43,484 nt of DNA from Pseudolabrys sp. (GCA_025451355.1 JANWKN010000109.1:1-43484); one strand, 5' to 3'; numbered from the stretch's first letter, positions 19,681 to 30,773 are shown. A program made the numbers and translations. The notes: generated by a model not told the origin, from the letters alone.

Positions 19681-20379
19681 ATGCTCTCGGTCGAGCGGCT
19701 CGCAGCATCTTACGGACCGGCACAGGTGCTGTTCGACATAAGCTTTTCGGTCGACGCAGGCGAAGTCGTGACCCTGATCGGCCGCAACGGCATGGGCAAG
19801 ACGACCACCATTTTCGCGCTCATGGGTTTGGTGCCACCCGAAGGTGGAACTGCCACGTTTGACGGGCAATCGCTCGTCGGACTACCGCCGTTTCGTATTG
19901 CGCAGGCAGGACTCGGGCTGGTGCCCGAAGGACGTCAGATATTCCCGACATTGACGGTCGAGGAGAACCTCGTCGCCACCGGGGCGGCGCGCTTTGGCAC
20001 CAAGCAATGGACACTCGAGCGCGTCTACGACTTTTTCCCCGCGCTCGCCGAACGACGCAGCCACATGGGCAATGAACTCTCCGGCGGCGAACAACAGATG
20101 TTGGCGATCGGCCGCGCCCTGATGACCAATCCAAAGCTTCTGATCCTCGACGAGGCGACTGAAGGACTGGCACCGAAAATCCGGACTGAGATTTGGCAAT
20201 GCCTCACGCGGCTTAAACAGGAAGGCCAGGCGATCCTGATTGTCGACAAGCACCTCGAGGTGTTGCTGCGCTTTGCCGACCGCCATGTTGTGATCGAAAA
20301 AGGTCACGTGGTCTGGACTGGTACGTCTGCAGGGCTTGCCGCCGATCCCAGTATTCGCAAGCGCTATCTTCAGGTGTGA
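19681..20379 (+). CDS. LIV-type ABC transporter ATP-binding protein (LivF-like)
   Basis: Walker A 'GRNGMGKTT', 'LSGGEQQMLAIGRALM', 'LLILDEATEGLAP'. Confidence 0.92.
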   Translation: MLSVERLAASYGPAQVLFDISFSVDAGEVVTLIGRNGMGKTTTIFALMGLVPPEGGTATFDGQSLVGLPPFRIAQAGLGLVPEGRQIFPTLTVEENLVATGAARFGTKQWTLERVYDFFPALAERRSHMGNELSGGEQQMLAIGRALMTNPKLLILDEATEGLAPKIRTEIWQCLTRLKQEGQAILIVDKHLEVLLRFADRHVVIEKGHVVWTGTSAGLAADPSIRKRYLQV

Positions 20380-22043
20380 GCCGCCTGACTAGGAAAGTGC
20401 TCGGCATGCCAATCCGCCTCGAGATTCGGATTGATCTTGGCGTCGATCAGGAAGACGCCAGGCGCTCCCTCTCCAACCCAGGTCCGCACCGCGTCCAGAT
20501 CGGCAAGCGTCCGCACAGTCGCCCCGCGCGCGCCGAAACCGCGGGCTATGGCGGCGAAATCGGTTTCCGGAAACTGGACGATATCGACCGAATAACCCTG
20601 CCGCCGGAAGAAATGCACTTCGGCGGCATAAGAGCTGTCATTGTAGATCAAGATACACATCCGCAGTCGGAGACGAATTGCGGTTTCAAGGTCGGCGATG
20701 GACATCAGGAAGCCGCCGTCGCCCGCGCCAAGCACCGCGAGCTTGCCCGGATTAGCGACGGCAAGACCGATCGCGGAGGCAAGCCCGAGTCCCACCGACT
20801 GGAACGAATGGCTGAGACAGGACGCCTTCGGATTGGGAACGCGAAGATAGCGCGGAACCCATCCGCAGAAATGTCCGGAGTCAGAAGCGACCACGCGATC
20901 CCCGGGCAGAATTTCGTCTACAGCTTTGCTCACCGTGCGAGGGTCGATGTACTGCGCGCTCGATTCCTCGGGATACGGACTATGATGATTGTCGCCTGAG
21001 CGAATACGCTGGCGCGTGCGATCGTCGCGACGGCCCGCGCCCGACGCGCCACGCCGGTCAAGCTCCGCCAGTAAGGCTTCTGCTGTGGCCTTTGCGTCAC
21101 CCAGTACGGCAAACTGCACCGGCATCTGATAGCCGAGCTTCGGCGCTTCTATATCGATCTGGGCGACAGTTGCGCCACGCGCGATCAATTTGCCTTTCTT
21201 GGTCGTCCATTGGGTGAAGCTCACGCCAAAACCAAGAATAAAATCGCTTTCGGAAATCAGCTCGTCTGCGACCGGCGACGAAAAGCCGCCGCTGATTCCG
21301 ACCGACCAAGGATTGTCGGCAAAAAGGCCGTGACCGCAGATCGATGTTGCCAGCAGCGCGCCGAGCTGGTCGGCCAGCGCGATCAGCGGCTTTTCGGCGT
21401 CAGACACCACGGCGCCACGGCCCGCCAGAATGAGCGGACGCTTCGCACGCCACATCGCTTCCACGAGCCGGCGGATATCGTTTTGATCCGGCTGCAGCCG
21501 ACCCGGCATCGGATCCAGTTCAATGGGCTCATTCGAGCCGTTGACCGTTGCGTCCTGCACGTCGAGTGGCAAACTCAATACAACTGTCTGACGATCTCGC
21601 ATGGCCCGCGTAACCGCGCGCAGCAGGTCGCTCCGCGCCGATTGCGGCGTATAGGTACGCTCGGAAATGGCTCCGACCGATCGCACGAGTTCGGCTTGTT
21701 CGAAATAGAAATTCGATTTGACGTTGCCCGTTGGCACGTCTCCCGCAAGCACCAGCAGAGGGGTGCGACTTTTTGCAGCTTCGCCAATCCCAGTGATGGC
21801 ATTGGTGAGACCCGGGCCGGAGTGCACGCTGACGAGCGTCAGCTCACCGGTCGCCTTCGCATAGGCATCGGCCATACTCGCGGCATTTCCTTCATGCCGA
21901 GCGGAAATGAGTTCGACTCCGGCCGCGACGAGTCCGTGCGAAATCTTGAAATTGGCGGTCCCGAGCAATCCGAAACAGCGGCGCGCGCCGAGCGCCGCAA
22001 GATCCTTTGCCAGGACTTCCGCGACAGTTGAATCGTTACTCAA
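20370..22043 (-). CDS. Thiamine pyrophosphate-dependent enzyme (acetolactate synthase/2-oxoacid decarboxylase-like)
   Basis: N-terminal 'ISARHEGNAASMADAYAKATG' (catalytic Glu region), C-terminal TPP motif 'GAGDGGFLMSIADLETAIRLRLRMCILIYNDSSY'. Confidence 0.9.
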   Translation of the reverse strand: MSNDSTVAEVLAKDLAALGARRCFGLLGTANFKISHGLVAAGVELISARHEGNAASMADAYAKATGELTLVSVHSGPGLTNAITGIGEAAKSRTPLLVLAGDVPTGNVKSNFYFEQAELVRSVGAISERTYTPQSARSDLLRAVTRAMRDRQTVVLSLPLDVQDATVNGSNEPIELDPMPGRLQPDQNDIRRLVEAMWRAKRPLILAGRGAVVSDAEKPLIALADQLGALLATSICGHGLFADNPWSVGISGGFSSPVADELISESDFILGFGVSFTQWTTKKGKLIARGATVAQIDIEAPKLGYQMPVQFAVLGDAKATAEALLAELDRRGASGAGRRDDRTRQRIRSGDNHHSPYPEESSAQYIDPRTVSKAVDEILPGDRVVASDSGHFCGWVPRYLRVPNPKASCLSHSFQSVGLGLASAIGLAVANPGKLAVLGAGDGGFLMSIADLETAIRLRLRMCILIYNDSSYAAEVHFFRRQGYSVDIVQFPETDFAAIARGFGARGATVRTLADLDAVRTWVGEGAPGVFLIDAKINPNLEADWHAEHFPSQAAHT

Positions 22044-22062
22044 AGCGCACCAACGGCCTTGT

Positions 22063-22091
22063 TTGACTCCCTAACCTACTCATAACAATAT
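22063..22091 (+). promoter_or_regulatory. Weak sigma70-like promoter candidate for the TRAP operon: TTGACT-N17-CAATAT
   Basis: Read directly in the divergent intergenic region; good -35, poor -10. Confidence 0.22.
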
Positions 22092-22104
22092 AGGAAATAC
22101 ATGA

Positions 22105-23112
<1,008 letters not shown>

Positions 23113-23142
23113 TCACGCTCGCTTCGTTTCAGGTGACTCGGC

Positions 23143-23658
23143 ATGGCGCGACTATCCGAATGGTATGGGCGCTTGCTGGATGCACTAGTGTTCGCGGCGT
23201 GCCTGCTGCTGCTCCTTATGACCGTCATGATCGGCGCCGATGTCTTATCTCGTAACATTGGCGGCGGCGGCATACCAGTGAGCAACGAACTTTCCGAGGA
23301 CATCCTCTATTTGATGACGCTAATGGTTGCGCCATGGTTGCTGCGCCAGGGTCAGCACATTCGCGTCGATATCGTTCTCCACACCCTCCCCCTTCGTGTG
23401 GCGTGGCTGCTGGAGTGGTTCGGTGACATTGTCGGATTTTTCTGCTGTCTGTATTTCGTCTGGTATGGCTATCTCATCACGAAGGCGAGCTATCTCGCCG
23501 GTTCAGTCAATATCAAGACACTCATCACGCCGGAATGGTGGACGCTTGCGCCCCTGCCGGTCGGCTTCATGCTTCTCGCCATCGAATTCATTTTTCGCAT
23601 GCACCGACTATCCGTGGCCGAAATCGGCGTGCGGGATGACGCCGTTTCGGCAGCCTGA
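23143..23658 (+). CDS. TRAP transporter small permease (DctQ-like)
   Basis: Four hydrophobic segments; 'ADVLSRNIGGGGIPVSNELSEDILYLMTLMVAPWLLRQGQHIRVDI'. Confidence 0.88.
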   Translation: MARLSEWYGRLLDALVFAACLLLLLMTVMIGADVLSRNIGGGGIPVSNELSEDILYLMTLMVAPWLLRQGQHIRVDIVLHTLPLRVAWLLEWFGDIVGFFCCLYFVWYGYLITKASYLAGSVNIKTLITPEWWTLAPLPVGFMLLAIEFIFRMHRLSVAEIGVRDDAVSAA

Positions 23659-23672
23659 AGGCGTATTTGAGC

Positions 23673-24986
23673 ATGACCTGGCAGATGGCCTCGCTGCTGC
23701 TCCTCGGAGGCTCCACGGTGCTTTTGTTTGCCGGGATGCCGGTTGCGATTTCTTTCATCGCGATCAATCTGATCGGTGCGTTTCTCTTTCTCGGCGGCGA
23801 TGCCGGTCTGCATCAGGTCGCCCGCAACAGCGTTGCGGCCGCAATCAATTTCTCGCTGACACCCATCCCGCTTTTTATTCTGATGGGCGAAGTCCTTTTT
23901 CATACCGGACTCGCGCTAAAGGTCATCGATGGCGTCGAGCGGTTGATCCGCCAGGTGCCTGGTCGACTCGCCGTTGTTGCGGTCGTCGCAGGAACGGTTT
24001 TCTCGGCGATCTCGGGGTCGACTATTGCGACGACGGCGATGCTCGGTTCGTTGATGCTGCCGGTGATGCTGTCGCGCGGATACAATCCCGTCCTGGCAAC
24101 AGGCCCGATCATGGCGATCGGCGCTGTCGACATGCTTATCCCGCCCTCCGCCCTCACTGTTCTGCTCGGTAGCCTTTCAGGAATTTCGATCTCAAAACTA
24201 CTGATCGGCGGAGTCGTACCCGGTTTGATGTTGAGCATTGCCTTTGTCGGCTACATCATCGTTCGCGTGTCGACACGGCCCGAACTCGCCCCGCCCACGC
24301 CGATCGAGAGCAAATCCGGCTGGGCGCGCTACGAGTTGCTCTTTCTCTACGTCTTGCCGCTTGCATCCATCTTTGTCGTCGTGGTCGGCGCGATGTCGGC
24401 GGGGATTGCAACGCCGACTGAATCTGCGGCATTGGGCGCACTCGCAACGATGGCGCTGGCAGCCGCATACCGCGCGTTGAGTTTTGAGAATCTGATGCGA
24501 GCCCTACGCGGCACCGTCGCCATCTCCGGCATGATCCTGTTCATTATCCTCGGCGCCATCACCTTCTCGCAGATCCTCAGTTTCTCCGGCGCAACGCAAG
24601 GCATCGTCTCCGCCATTCTCGGACAAGGGCTCTCGACCCTGGCCATTCTGATCGGAATGATGATGCTGTTGATTTTTCTTGGAATTTTTGTCGATCAGGT
24701 CAGCATGATGCTGATCACGCTGCCGGTCTTTATGCCGATCGTTCAACGGCTGGAGATCGATCTGATCTGGTTCGGTGTGCTCTATCTGATCTGCATGCAG
24801 CTCGGCCTGCTGCTGCCGCCACACGGACTCCTCTTGATGACGATGAAGGGAGTAGCACCGCCGCAGGTGACAATGGGTCACATTTTTCGGGCGGTTGTGC
24901 CCTATATCACGATGAGTCTTGTGCTTCTGTTGATTATCATTTTATTTCCGGCAATCGCGACCTGGTTACCGAACATTCTGGGTTGA
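23673..24986 (+). CDS. TRAP transporter large permease (DctM-like)
   Basis: 'GEVLFHTGLALKVIDGVERLIRQVPGRLAVVAVVAGTVFSAISGSTIATTAMLGSLMLPVMLSRGY'. Confidence 0.93.
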   Translation: MTWQMASLLLLGGSTVLLFAGMPVAISFIAINLIGAFLFLGGDAGLHQVARNSVAAAINFSLTPIPLFILMGEVLFHTGLALKVIDGVERLIRQVPGRLAVVAVVAGTVFSAISGSTIATTAMLGSLMLPVMLSRGYNPVLATGPIMAIGAVDMLIPPSALTVLLGSLSGISISKLLIGGVVPGLMLSIAFVGYIIVRVSTRPELAPPTPIESKSGWARYELLFLYVLPLASIFVVVVGAMSAGIATPTESAALGALATMALAAAYRALSFENLMRALRGTVAISGMILFIILGAITFSQILSFSGATQGIVSAILGQGLSTLAILIGMMMLLIFLGIFVDQVSMMLITLPVFMPIVQRLEIDLIWFGVLYLICMQLGLLLPPHGLLLMTMKGVAPPQVTMGHIFRAVVPYITMSLVLLLIIILFPAIATWLPNILG

Positions 24987-26459
24987 GCGACTGGAGATGG
25001 ACCGCCGCAGATAGCTACCGCGCGCGGGACCCACGACATTGCCGTTGTCGTAGACAAGCGCGCCACGCAGGAAAGTACTCTTGACCCGGCCGGTGAGTTC
25101 GACGCCTTCAAAAGGCGAATAACCTTGCACGGATTCAGATTCGCTCGCGCGCACCACGAAGCTTTCGTGAGGATCAACGATCGCGATATCTGCGTCGCAG
25201 CCGGGGGCGATGTCCCCTTTGCTCGGCAATCCGAACCGTTGCGCGGGCTTCCAGCTCAAAAGTTCAGCCATGTGATTATACGACATCCCGCGCTTACTGC
25301 CCTCGCTCAGAACACCGGACAGCAAATATTCGGTGCCGCCAAATCCCGATTTCGCCAGCCAGATATTGGTGGGGTCATCCTTGGACCATTTCTGTTCGGC
25401 CGAGCAACAGGCATGATCGCTGACGATCCAGTCGATCTTGCGGTCGAGCACGGCCTGCCACAGCGCTTCGACATCCTCGCGCGGGCGGATTGGCGGGTTG
25501 ACCTTGGCATGCACCGCGCACTCGCAGTCCGTATCGAGAAGAAGATGGCCGATCGTCACCTCGCGACGGAATGCTATGTGCGGAAAGACCTGCTGCATTG
25601 TCCAGGCCGCATCCACCGCTTTGCGCGAGCTCAGGTGAAGCAGGTTGATGTTCAGGCAATTGGTTTCATTGGCCAGATAGGACGCAATCCAGATGGCAAG
25701 GCCTTCGGAATGCGGAGGACGCGCCGCGCTATAGGCATGCAGGCCGGTCAGTTTGCCTTCACGTTCGACGATTTTCGTATAGGCGTTGAGGATCTCAGCG
25801 AGTTCGCAATGCAGGCTGACGCTAATATGGGGAGCAAGATCGGGAAATCTGTCCATCAGCCGCTGCGCGGAGCGCATGATGAATTCGAAATGAGCAATGT
25901 CATAGCGCTCGTCGGGGCCGATCATCAAAAAATCATTTTGCTGCGACGACCGCCCGTGCAGACCGTAGCCGCCGTAGAACATGAAGATCTTGAATGAGGT
26001 TACGCCGTGTTCGGTGACGAGATATTCCATCTCGTCGATGTGCCCGGACTCGATCGGCGCGAGGTGGAAGCCGTAGTCGACCCAGAACCGGCCTTCGGAT
26101 TGATTGAAGACCTCTGGCATGAACTCGCGGTAAGGGCCACCACGGTTGAGATAGTAGTGGCCGGTGCGCAAGTAGTTCAGGCTTGAAGTCACGCCGCCCA
26201 TGGCCGCCGCCTTGCTCTCCGAGACGGCATCCTGCGCCAGTGGCGCGTAAATCCCGATATGCATATGCGCGTCGACACAACCCGGAAATGCAAGACGGTT
26301 CTTGACGTCAAATATGGTCATGGCCTGGTCGGGCTGAATGTCGGGTCCAAGCCGCGCGATCTTTCCATCCTTAATCGCGATGTCGAGACAATCGACCGAC
26401 GTCTTGTTCGGACGAACGACGCGGGCATTCTTGATGATGGTGTCGAAAACCTTATCCAT
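24966..26459 (-). CDS. Amidohydrolase family protein (dihydropyrimidinase/hydantoinase/imidase-like)
   Basis: Complete metal-site signature: 'GCVDAHMHIG' (HxH), 'VTSFKIFM' (carboxylated Lys position), 'SLHCE', 'LLHLSSRKA', 'IVSDHA'. Confidence 0.88.
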   Translation of the reverse strand: MDKVFDTIIKNARVVRPNKTSVDCLDIAIKDGKIARLGPDIQPDQAMTIFDVKNRLAFPGCVDAHMHIGIYAPLAQDAVSESKAAAMGGVTSSLNYLRTGHYYLNRGGPYREFMPEVFNQSEGRFWVDYGFHLAPIESGHIDEMEYLVTEHGVTSFKIFMFYGGYGLHGRSSQQNDFLMIGPDERYDIAHFEFIMRSAQRLMDRFPDLAPHISVSLHCELAEILNAYTKIVEREGKLTGLHAYSAARPPHSEGLAIWIASYLANETNCLNINLLHLSSRKAVDAAWTMQQVFPHIAFRREVTIGHLLLDTDCECAVHAKVNPPIRPREDVEALWQAVLDRKIDWIVSDHACCSAEQKWSKDDPTNIWLAKSGFGGTEYLLSGVLSEGSKRGMSYNHMAELLSWKPAQRFGLPSKGDIAPGCDADIAIVDPHESFVVRASESESVQGYSPFEGVELTGRVKSTFLRGALVYDNGNVVGPARGSYLRRSISSRSTQNVR

Positions 26460-26471
26460 GCTTTATCCTGA

Positions 26472-27443
26472 CTAGTTCGGCGTCGCGCCGGATGATCTGA
26501 CGAGTGGCGCCCAGCGATCTATGTCGTCGCGAACAAAGGTTGCAAATTCCTTCGCACTGTTGCCGACGACGGTGGCACCCTCGTTTTTCAATTGCTCGCG
26601 CAGTTTTGGCTCGGCAAGAGCTGCAATGATGACCGCATTGAGTCGCTCGGTAATCGCACCGGGGAGCATCGCGGGCGCGAATACGCCAAACCATGCGCTG
26701 GATTCAAATCCCGCGACGACCTCCGCGATCGCGGGTACCTCCGGAAACGAGGGCTGCCTCTGTACGCTCGTCACGCCATAGGCGCGCAATTTCCCCGCAC
26801 GGACCTGCTCGGCTCCCGTGACCAGGCTGATGAACATGAGATCGATCTGCCCGCCCAGCAGGTCACTTAATGCGGGCGCCGTTCCTTTGTACGGCACATT
26901 GAGCAGATCAACGCCCATCATCTGCTTGAATTTCTCACCCGCAAGGTGGAGCGACGAGCCGATACCGCCTATTCCGATGGTCAACGTATGCGGTTTTGCT
27001 TTCGCCAATTCGATCAGCGCCTTGAGATCATTCGCGGGGAGACCGGAACGGCCGACCAGCAGACTAGGCACCCTCGCCACCATCGTAATCGGCGTAAAAT
27101 CGGCGACAGGATCGTAAGGCAGTGTCGGATAGAGCGTCGCGTTGATGGTGTGGCTGCTGAAGCTGACCAGCAGCGTATATCCATCGGCCGCCGACTTGGC
27201 GACCGCGGCGGTAGCCAGGTTGCCACCCGCGCCCGGCCTGTTCTCGACCAAAACTGGCTGCTTCAGCGCCGCCGCCATCGGTTCAGCGATGAAGCGTGCG
27301 ACGGTGTCCGTGGTGCCGCCGGCCGGAGCACCGACCACCAATTTTATCGGCCGCGCGGGATAATCTTCCGCACGCAGAGCGTTCGTTATCGCTGAAAGGA
27401 CGGTGATAGCGGCGAAGAGAAGAAAAATAGAACGCGACTTCAC
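26472..27443 (-). CDS. Bug-type (tripartite tricarboxylate transporter) substrate-binding protein
   Basis: 'YPARPIKLVVGAPAGGTTDTVARFIAEPMAAALKQPVLVENRPGAGGNLATAAVAKSAADGYTLL'; GTG start overlaps the upstream stop. Confidence 0.93.
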   Translation of the reverse strand: MKSRSIFLLFAAITVLSAITNALRAEDYPARPIKLVVGAPAGGTTDTVARFIAEPMAAALKQPVLVENRPGAGGNLATAAVAKSAADGYTLLVSFSSHTINATLYPTLPYDPVADFTPITMVARVPSLLVGRSGLPANDLKALIELAKAKPHTLTIGIGGIGSSLHLAGEKFKQMMGVDLLNVPYKGTAPALSDLLGGQIDLMFISLVTGAEQVRAGKLRAYGVTSVQRQPSFPEVPAIAEVVAGFESSAWFGVFAPAMLPGAITERLNAVIIAALAEPKLREQLKNEGATVVGNSAKEFATFVRDDIDRWAPLVRSSGATPN

Positions 27444-28336
27444 TTGTCGTGACCCTTCTTTGCATTCGCTTCATATCGCTTGCCCAGCGCGATCATTTCA
27501 GGTGTGCCGATGACGTCATTAAGCGCGGTAAAATCGTACATGCGGTCTTGGAAAGGTTCGGACGTGCCCTCAGCGCCAAGGGACGCGTAAAATTCGTTCG
27601 CGGCGCGCGCCAAAACGCGAACGATAGCACCAGGAAAAATTACTAACGAAAAGCCGATCGCCTCGAGCTCCGTGGCCTTAAGCGGAGGCGTCTTCCCGCC
27701 CTCGACCATGTTCGCTATCAAAGGCACGTTGTTGACCGCGGGCTGGATGCGTTCGAGTTCTGCGCGTGTCTTCGGCGCTTCGACAAACAATACGTCTGCG
27801 CCGGCATCACGGTAACTAACTGCCCGCGACACGGCGCGATCGAAGCCCTCCACCGCCACGGCGTCGGTTCTCGCGATGATCAAAGTGTCGCTCGAATGTC
27901 GTGCATCAAGCGCGGCCTTGATCTTCCCAACCATTTCCTCGGCCGAGATCAAGGCCTTGTCATCGAGGTGGCCGCAGCGCTTGGGAAATGCCTGATCCTC
28001 GAGTTGGATCGCCCTCGCCCCAGCGCGCTCGAACAGGCGCATCGTTCGGCTGACGTTAAGTGCGTTGCCATATCCAGTATCCGCGTCAACGATAAGGTCG
28101 GCGCGGACACGATCGCTGATCATTGAAATGATGTCGGCCACTTCGTTCATCGCGACAAGACCGATATCGGGGCGGCCAAGCCGGGTATAGGCGATTGCGG
28201 CCCCGGAGACATAGAGCGTCGAAAACCCGGCTCGTTCAGCGAGATGGGCGGTGAGCGCGTCGTACACTCCCGGCGCCACAACGATCGGTTTATGTGCCAG
28301 CCGTGTGCGAAGAGTTGCTGCATCAGCCATGGTCAT
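27440..28336 (-). CDS. Isocitrate lyase/PEP mutase superfamily C-C lyase (methylisocitrate/2,3-dimethylmalate lyase-like)
   Basis: 'LIVDADTGYGNALNVSRTMRLFERAGARAIQLEDQAFPKRCGHLDDKALISAEEMVGKIKAA'; catalytic-loop 'KRCGH' present. Confidence 0.9.
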   Translation of the reverse strand: MTMADAATLRTRLAHKPIVVAPGVYDALTAHLAERAGFSTLYVSGAAIAYTRLGRPDIGLVAMNEVADIISMISDRVRADLIVDADTGYGNALNVSRTMRLFERAGARAIQLEDQAFPKRCGHLDDKALISAEEMVGKIKAALDARHSSDTLIIARTDAVAVEGFDRAVSRAVSYRDAGADVLFVEAPKTRAELERIQPAVNNVPLIANMVEGGKTPPLKATELEAIGFSLVIFPGAIVRVLARAANEFYASLGAEGTSEPFQDRMYDFTALNDVIGTPEMIALGKRYEANAKKGHDK

Positions 28337-29049
28337 AGTCCGAGATAGGCGCGTTTGAGATTAGGATCGCTGCGCAGTTGATCGGATGCCCCATTCAGCA
28401 CCACGCTGCCGTTTTCAAGGATATAGGCCCGATGGGCGACTTCAAGGCTTTGCACAACGTTCTGCTCGACCAGAAGGAGAGCAATGCCCTGCTGGTTGAT
28501 TCGCTGGATCAAGGCGAATAGCTCCTCTACGAGGAGCGGGGAAAGACCAAGCGAGGGCTCGTCCAAGATAAGCAAAATCGGTTCGGCCATCAGGCCGCGT
28601 CCGATCGCCAACATTTGCTGCTCGCCGCCCGACAGACTGCCGGCACTTTGCGATTGGCGCTCTGCAAGTCGAGGGAAAATGCCGAATACGCCGTCGCGAT
28701 TCTGTTGCCGGTGATCGCGTGCGCGCCGGTAACTTCCGAGATCGAGATTGTCCCTGACGCTCAAGTTGGGAAAAACGCAACGCCCTTCCGGCACGTGAAT
28801 AAGCCCGCGCATGACGATTTTCGGGGGCTTTTCCTGCTCGATCGCATGTCCTGCGAAGCGAATGGAGCCTCGCTTGGCGCGCAACACACCGGAGATTGTG
28901 CGATTGAGCGTCGATTTGCCGACGCCATTCGAACCGAGGACGGCAACAATTTCACCTTTCCCCACCGCGAGATCGACGCCGTGCAGCACTTCGGTCTCTC
29001 CATAACCAGCGTGGAGGTCGCTGACGGCGAGCAGCGGATCAGTGTCCAT
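28333..29049 (-). CDS. LIV-type ABC transporter ATP-binding protein (LivF-like)
   Basis: Walker A 'GSNGVGKST', 'LSGGEQQMLAIGRGLM', 'LLILDEPSLGLSP'. Confidence 0.93.
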   Translation of the reverse strand: MDTDPLLAVSDLHAGYGETEVLHGVDLAVGKGEIVAVLGSNGVGKSTLNRTISGVLRAKRGSIRFAGHAIEQEKPPKIVMRGLIHVPEGRCVFPNLSVRDNLDLGSYRRARDHRQQNRDGVFGIFPRLAERQSQSAGSLSGGEQQMLAIGRGLMAEPILLILDEPSLGLSPLLVEELFALIQRINQQGIALLLVEQNVVQSLEVAHRAYILENGSVVLNGASDQLRSDPNLKRAYLGL

Positions 29050-29791
29050 GCCGCGCCCCCAGCCTTGCCGCAGCGCCGCGACCTAAATAGGCCTCCACGA
29101 CGGCGGGATCCGCAACGATTTCCGTCGGCGTGCCTTTGGCAATAATGCGACCCTCGGCCAGCACGAACACCTGTTCGGCGAGGCTCATCACCGCCTGCAT
29201 GACATGCTCGATCATCAGGATGGTGATGCCACGTCGGCAAAACTCGCGGATGACCGGAACGATGTCCCTGATCTCGGAAGGGTTCAGCCCGGCCAGAACC
29301 TCATCCAGCAGAAGAAGTTTTGGTTCGGTGGCGAGCGAGCGGGCAAGTTCGAGCCGCTTGCGCCCGGCGACGGTCAACTGATCGGCCGCGCGGTCGAGCA
29401 TCTCGCCAAGCCCTACATCGCGGCCGATCTGATCGGCGACAGCGAGCGCCGCATCACGCTTGCGATGATGAAGATGAGCACCAACAAGAATATTTTCGCG
29501 GACCGACAGGCCATAAAACGGCTGCACGATCTGGAAGGTTCGCGCTATACCGCGCCGCGCGAGACGATAAGGCGGCTCGCCGGTCACGTTTTGGCCGGCA
29601 AAATGGACAGAGCCTTGGTTCGCCCTGACAAAGCCGGAAATGATCGAAAAAAGCGTCGTCTTCCCGGCGCCATTAGGACCGATCAGCGCTGTAATTTGTC
29701 CCTCTTGGGCACCGAGTGAAGCGGCATTCACGGCCACCAGGCCGCCGAACCGGCATGTGACGCCATCGACCACGAGTAAAGGCTCAGCCAT
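29039..29791 (-). CDS. LIV-type ABC transporter ATP-binding protein (LivG-like)
   Basis: Walker A 'GPNGAGKTT', 'LTVAGRKRLELARSLATEPKLLLLDEVLAGLNPSE'. Confidence 0.92.
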   Translation of the reverse strand: MAEPLLVVDGVTCRFGGLVAVNAASLGAQEGQITALIGPNGAGKTTLFSIISGFVRANQGSVHFAGQNVTGEPPYRLARRGIARTFQIVQPFYGLSVRENILVGAHLHHRKRDAALAVADQIGRDVGLGEMLDRAADQLTVAGRKRLELARSLATEPKLLLLDEVLAGLNPSEIRDIVPVIREFCRRGITILMIEHVMQAVMSLAEQVFVLAEGRIIAKGTPTEIVADPAVVEAYLGRGAAARLGARHGH

Positions 29792-30773
29792 GGCGTACCT
29801 CCCCGGTCGGGGCTGCAGGCGCCTCCCGACGCATCAGCTTTCGCGCACTCGCGAGTCCGCCGATCAGGCCGCGTGGCATGATCCAAATGACCAGAACGAG
29901 CACCGTGCCATAAATGATGAGATCGAGGCCAGGCGCGTCGCCAGTCAGAAGTTTCGCCGCCTCGCCAAGCGTCTTGACCACAAGGGCGCCGAGCAAGGGA
30001 CCAAATACCGTTCCAACGCCGCCGATGATCGGCGTCAGCAACGCCTCGATCGAGATCCAGGTGCCGTAGGCAATCCCGGAATCGACAAAGAGAAAATACT
30101 GCGCATAGAAGCATCCCGCTGCCGCGGTAATAGCGGCCGAGATAACCATGGCGACAGTTTTCACCGTGCTTGCATCGACGCCCAGCGCTTTTGCCGCATC
30201 CTCGTTCTCTCGCACGGCAATCAGCCACGCCCCGAAGCGAGAGCGCTCGATGAGTTGAGCAAGCACGAGTGATACGCCGACCAATGCGAGGATGATCCAG
30301 TAGAACGCTGCCCGGCTCTGGAACTGGAACGTCCGAATGCCCAGATCGAGCTTTATCAATGTCCCGACACCGGCTCCGGTGATGGGAGCGACGCTGGCGA
30401 TGATGCGTAACACTTCGGCAAACGCGAGGGTCACCAGAGCGAAGTACGAGCCGCGCAGCCCGGAACGAAAAACCAGCGCACCAAGCGCGCCGCCAAGAGC
30501 GGCACCGGCCACGATCCCCCCCACAAAGCCAAACCACGCGTTGACGCCATAGCGAACCTGCAGGATCGCTGTGACATAGGTGCCCGTGCCGAAGAAGGCG
30601 GCGTGCCCGAATGAATACTGTCCACCATAACCGCCGAGAATGTTCCAACCTTGCCCGGCCAGCGCGATCATCAGCGCCACGACGAGGAAATTGAGCGTGG
30701 TATTGGAATGCACGACAAAGGGCACCGCCGCCAGAACCGCGAGCACGGCTGCGATTGGGAGAAAAGGCCTCAT
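29784..30773 (-). CDS. LIV-type ABC transporter permease (LivM-like)
   Basis: 'GQGWNILGGYGGQYSFGHAAFFGTGTYVTAIL', 'AVRENEDAAKALGVD'. Confidence 0.92.
   Translation of the reverse strand: MRPFLPIAAVLAVLAAVPFVVHSNTTLNFLVVALMIALAGQGWNILGGYGGQYSFGHAAFFGTGTYVTAILQVRYGVNAWFGFVGGIVAGAALGGALGALVFRSGLRGSYFALVTLAFAEVLRIIASVAPITGAGVGTLIKLDLGIRTFQFQSRAAFYWIILALVGVSLVLAQLIERSRFGAWLIAVRENEDAAKALGVDASTVKTVAMVISAAITAAAGCFYAQYFLFVDSGIAYGTWISIEALLTPIIGGVGTVFGPLLGALVVKTLGEAAKLLTGDAPGLDLIIYGTVLVLVIWIMPRGLIGGLASARKLMRREAPAAPTGEVRHG

Noticed and set aside
21210-22031. 273-aa plus-strand ORF (also 20376-20999)
   Set aside because: Antisense to the well-supported TPP enzyme gene.
25125-25997. 290-aa plus-strand ORF
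   Set aside because: Antisense to the amidohydrolase, which has complete metal-binding motifs; shadow ORF.
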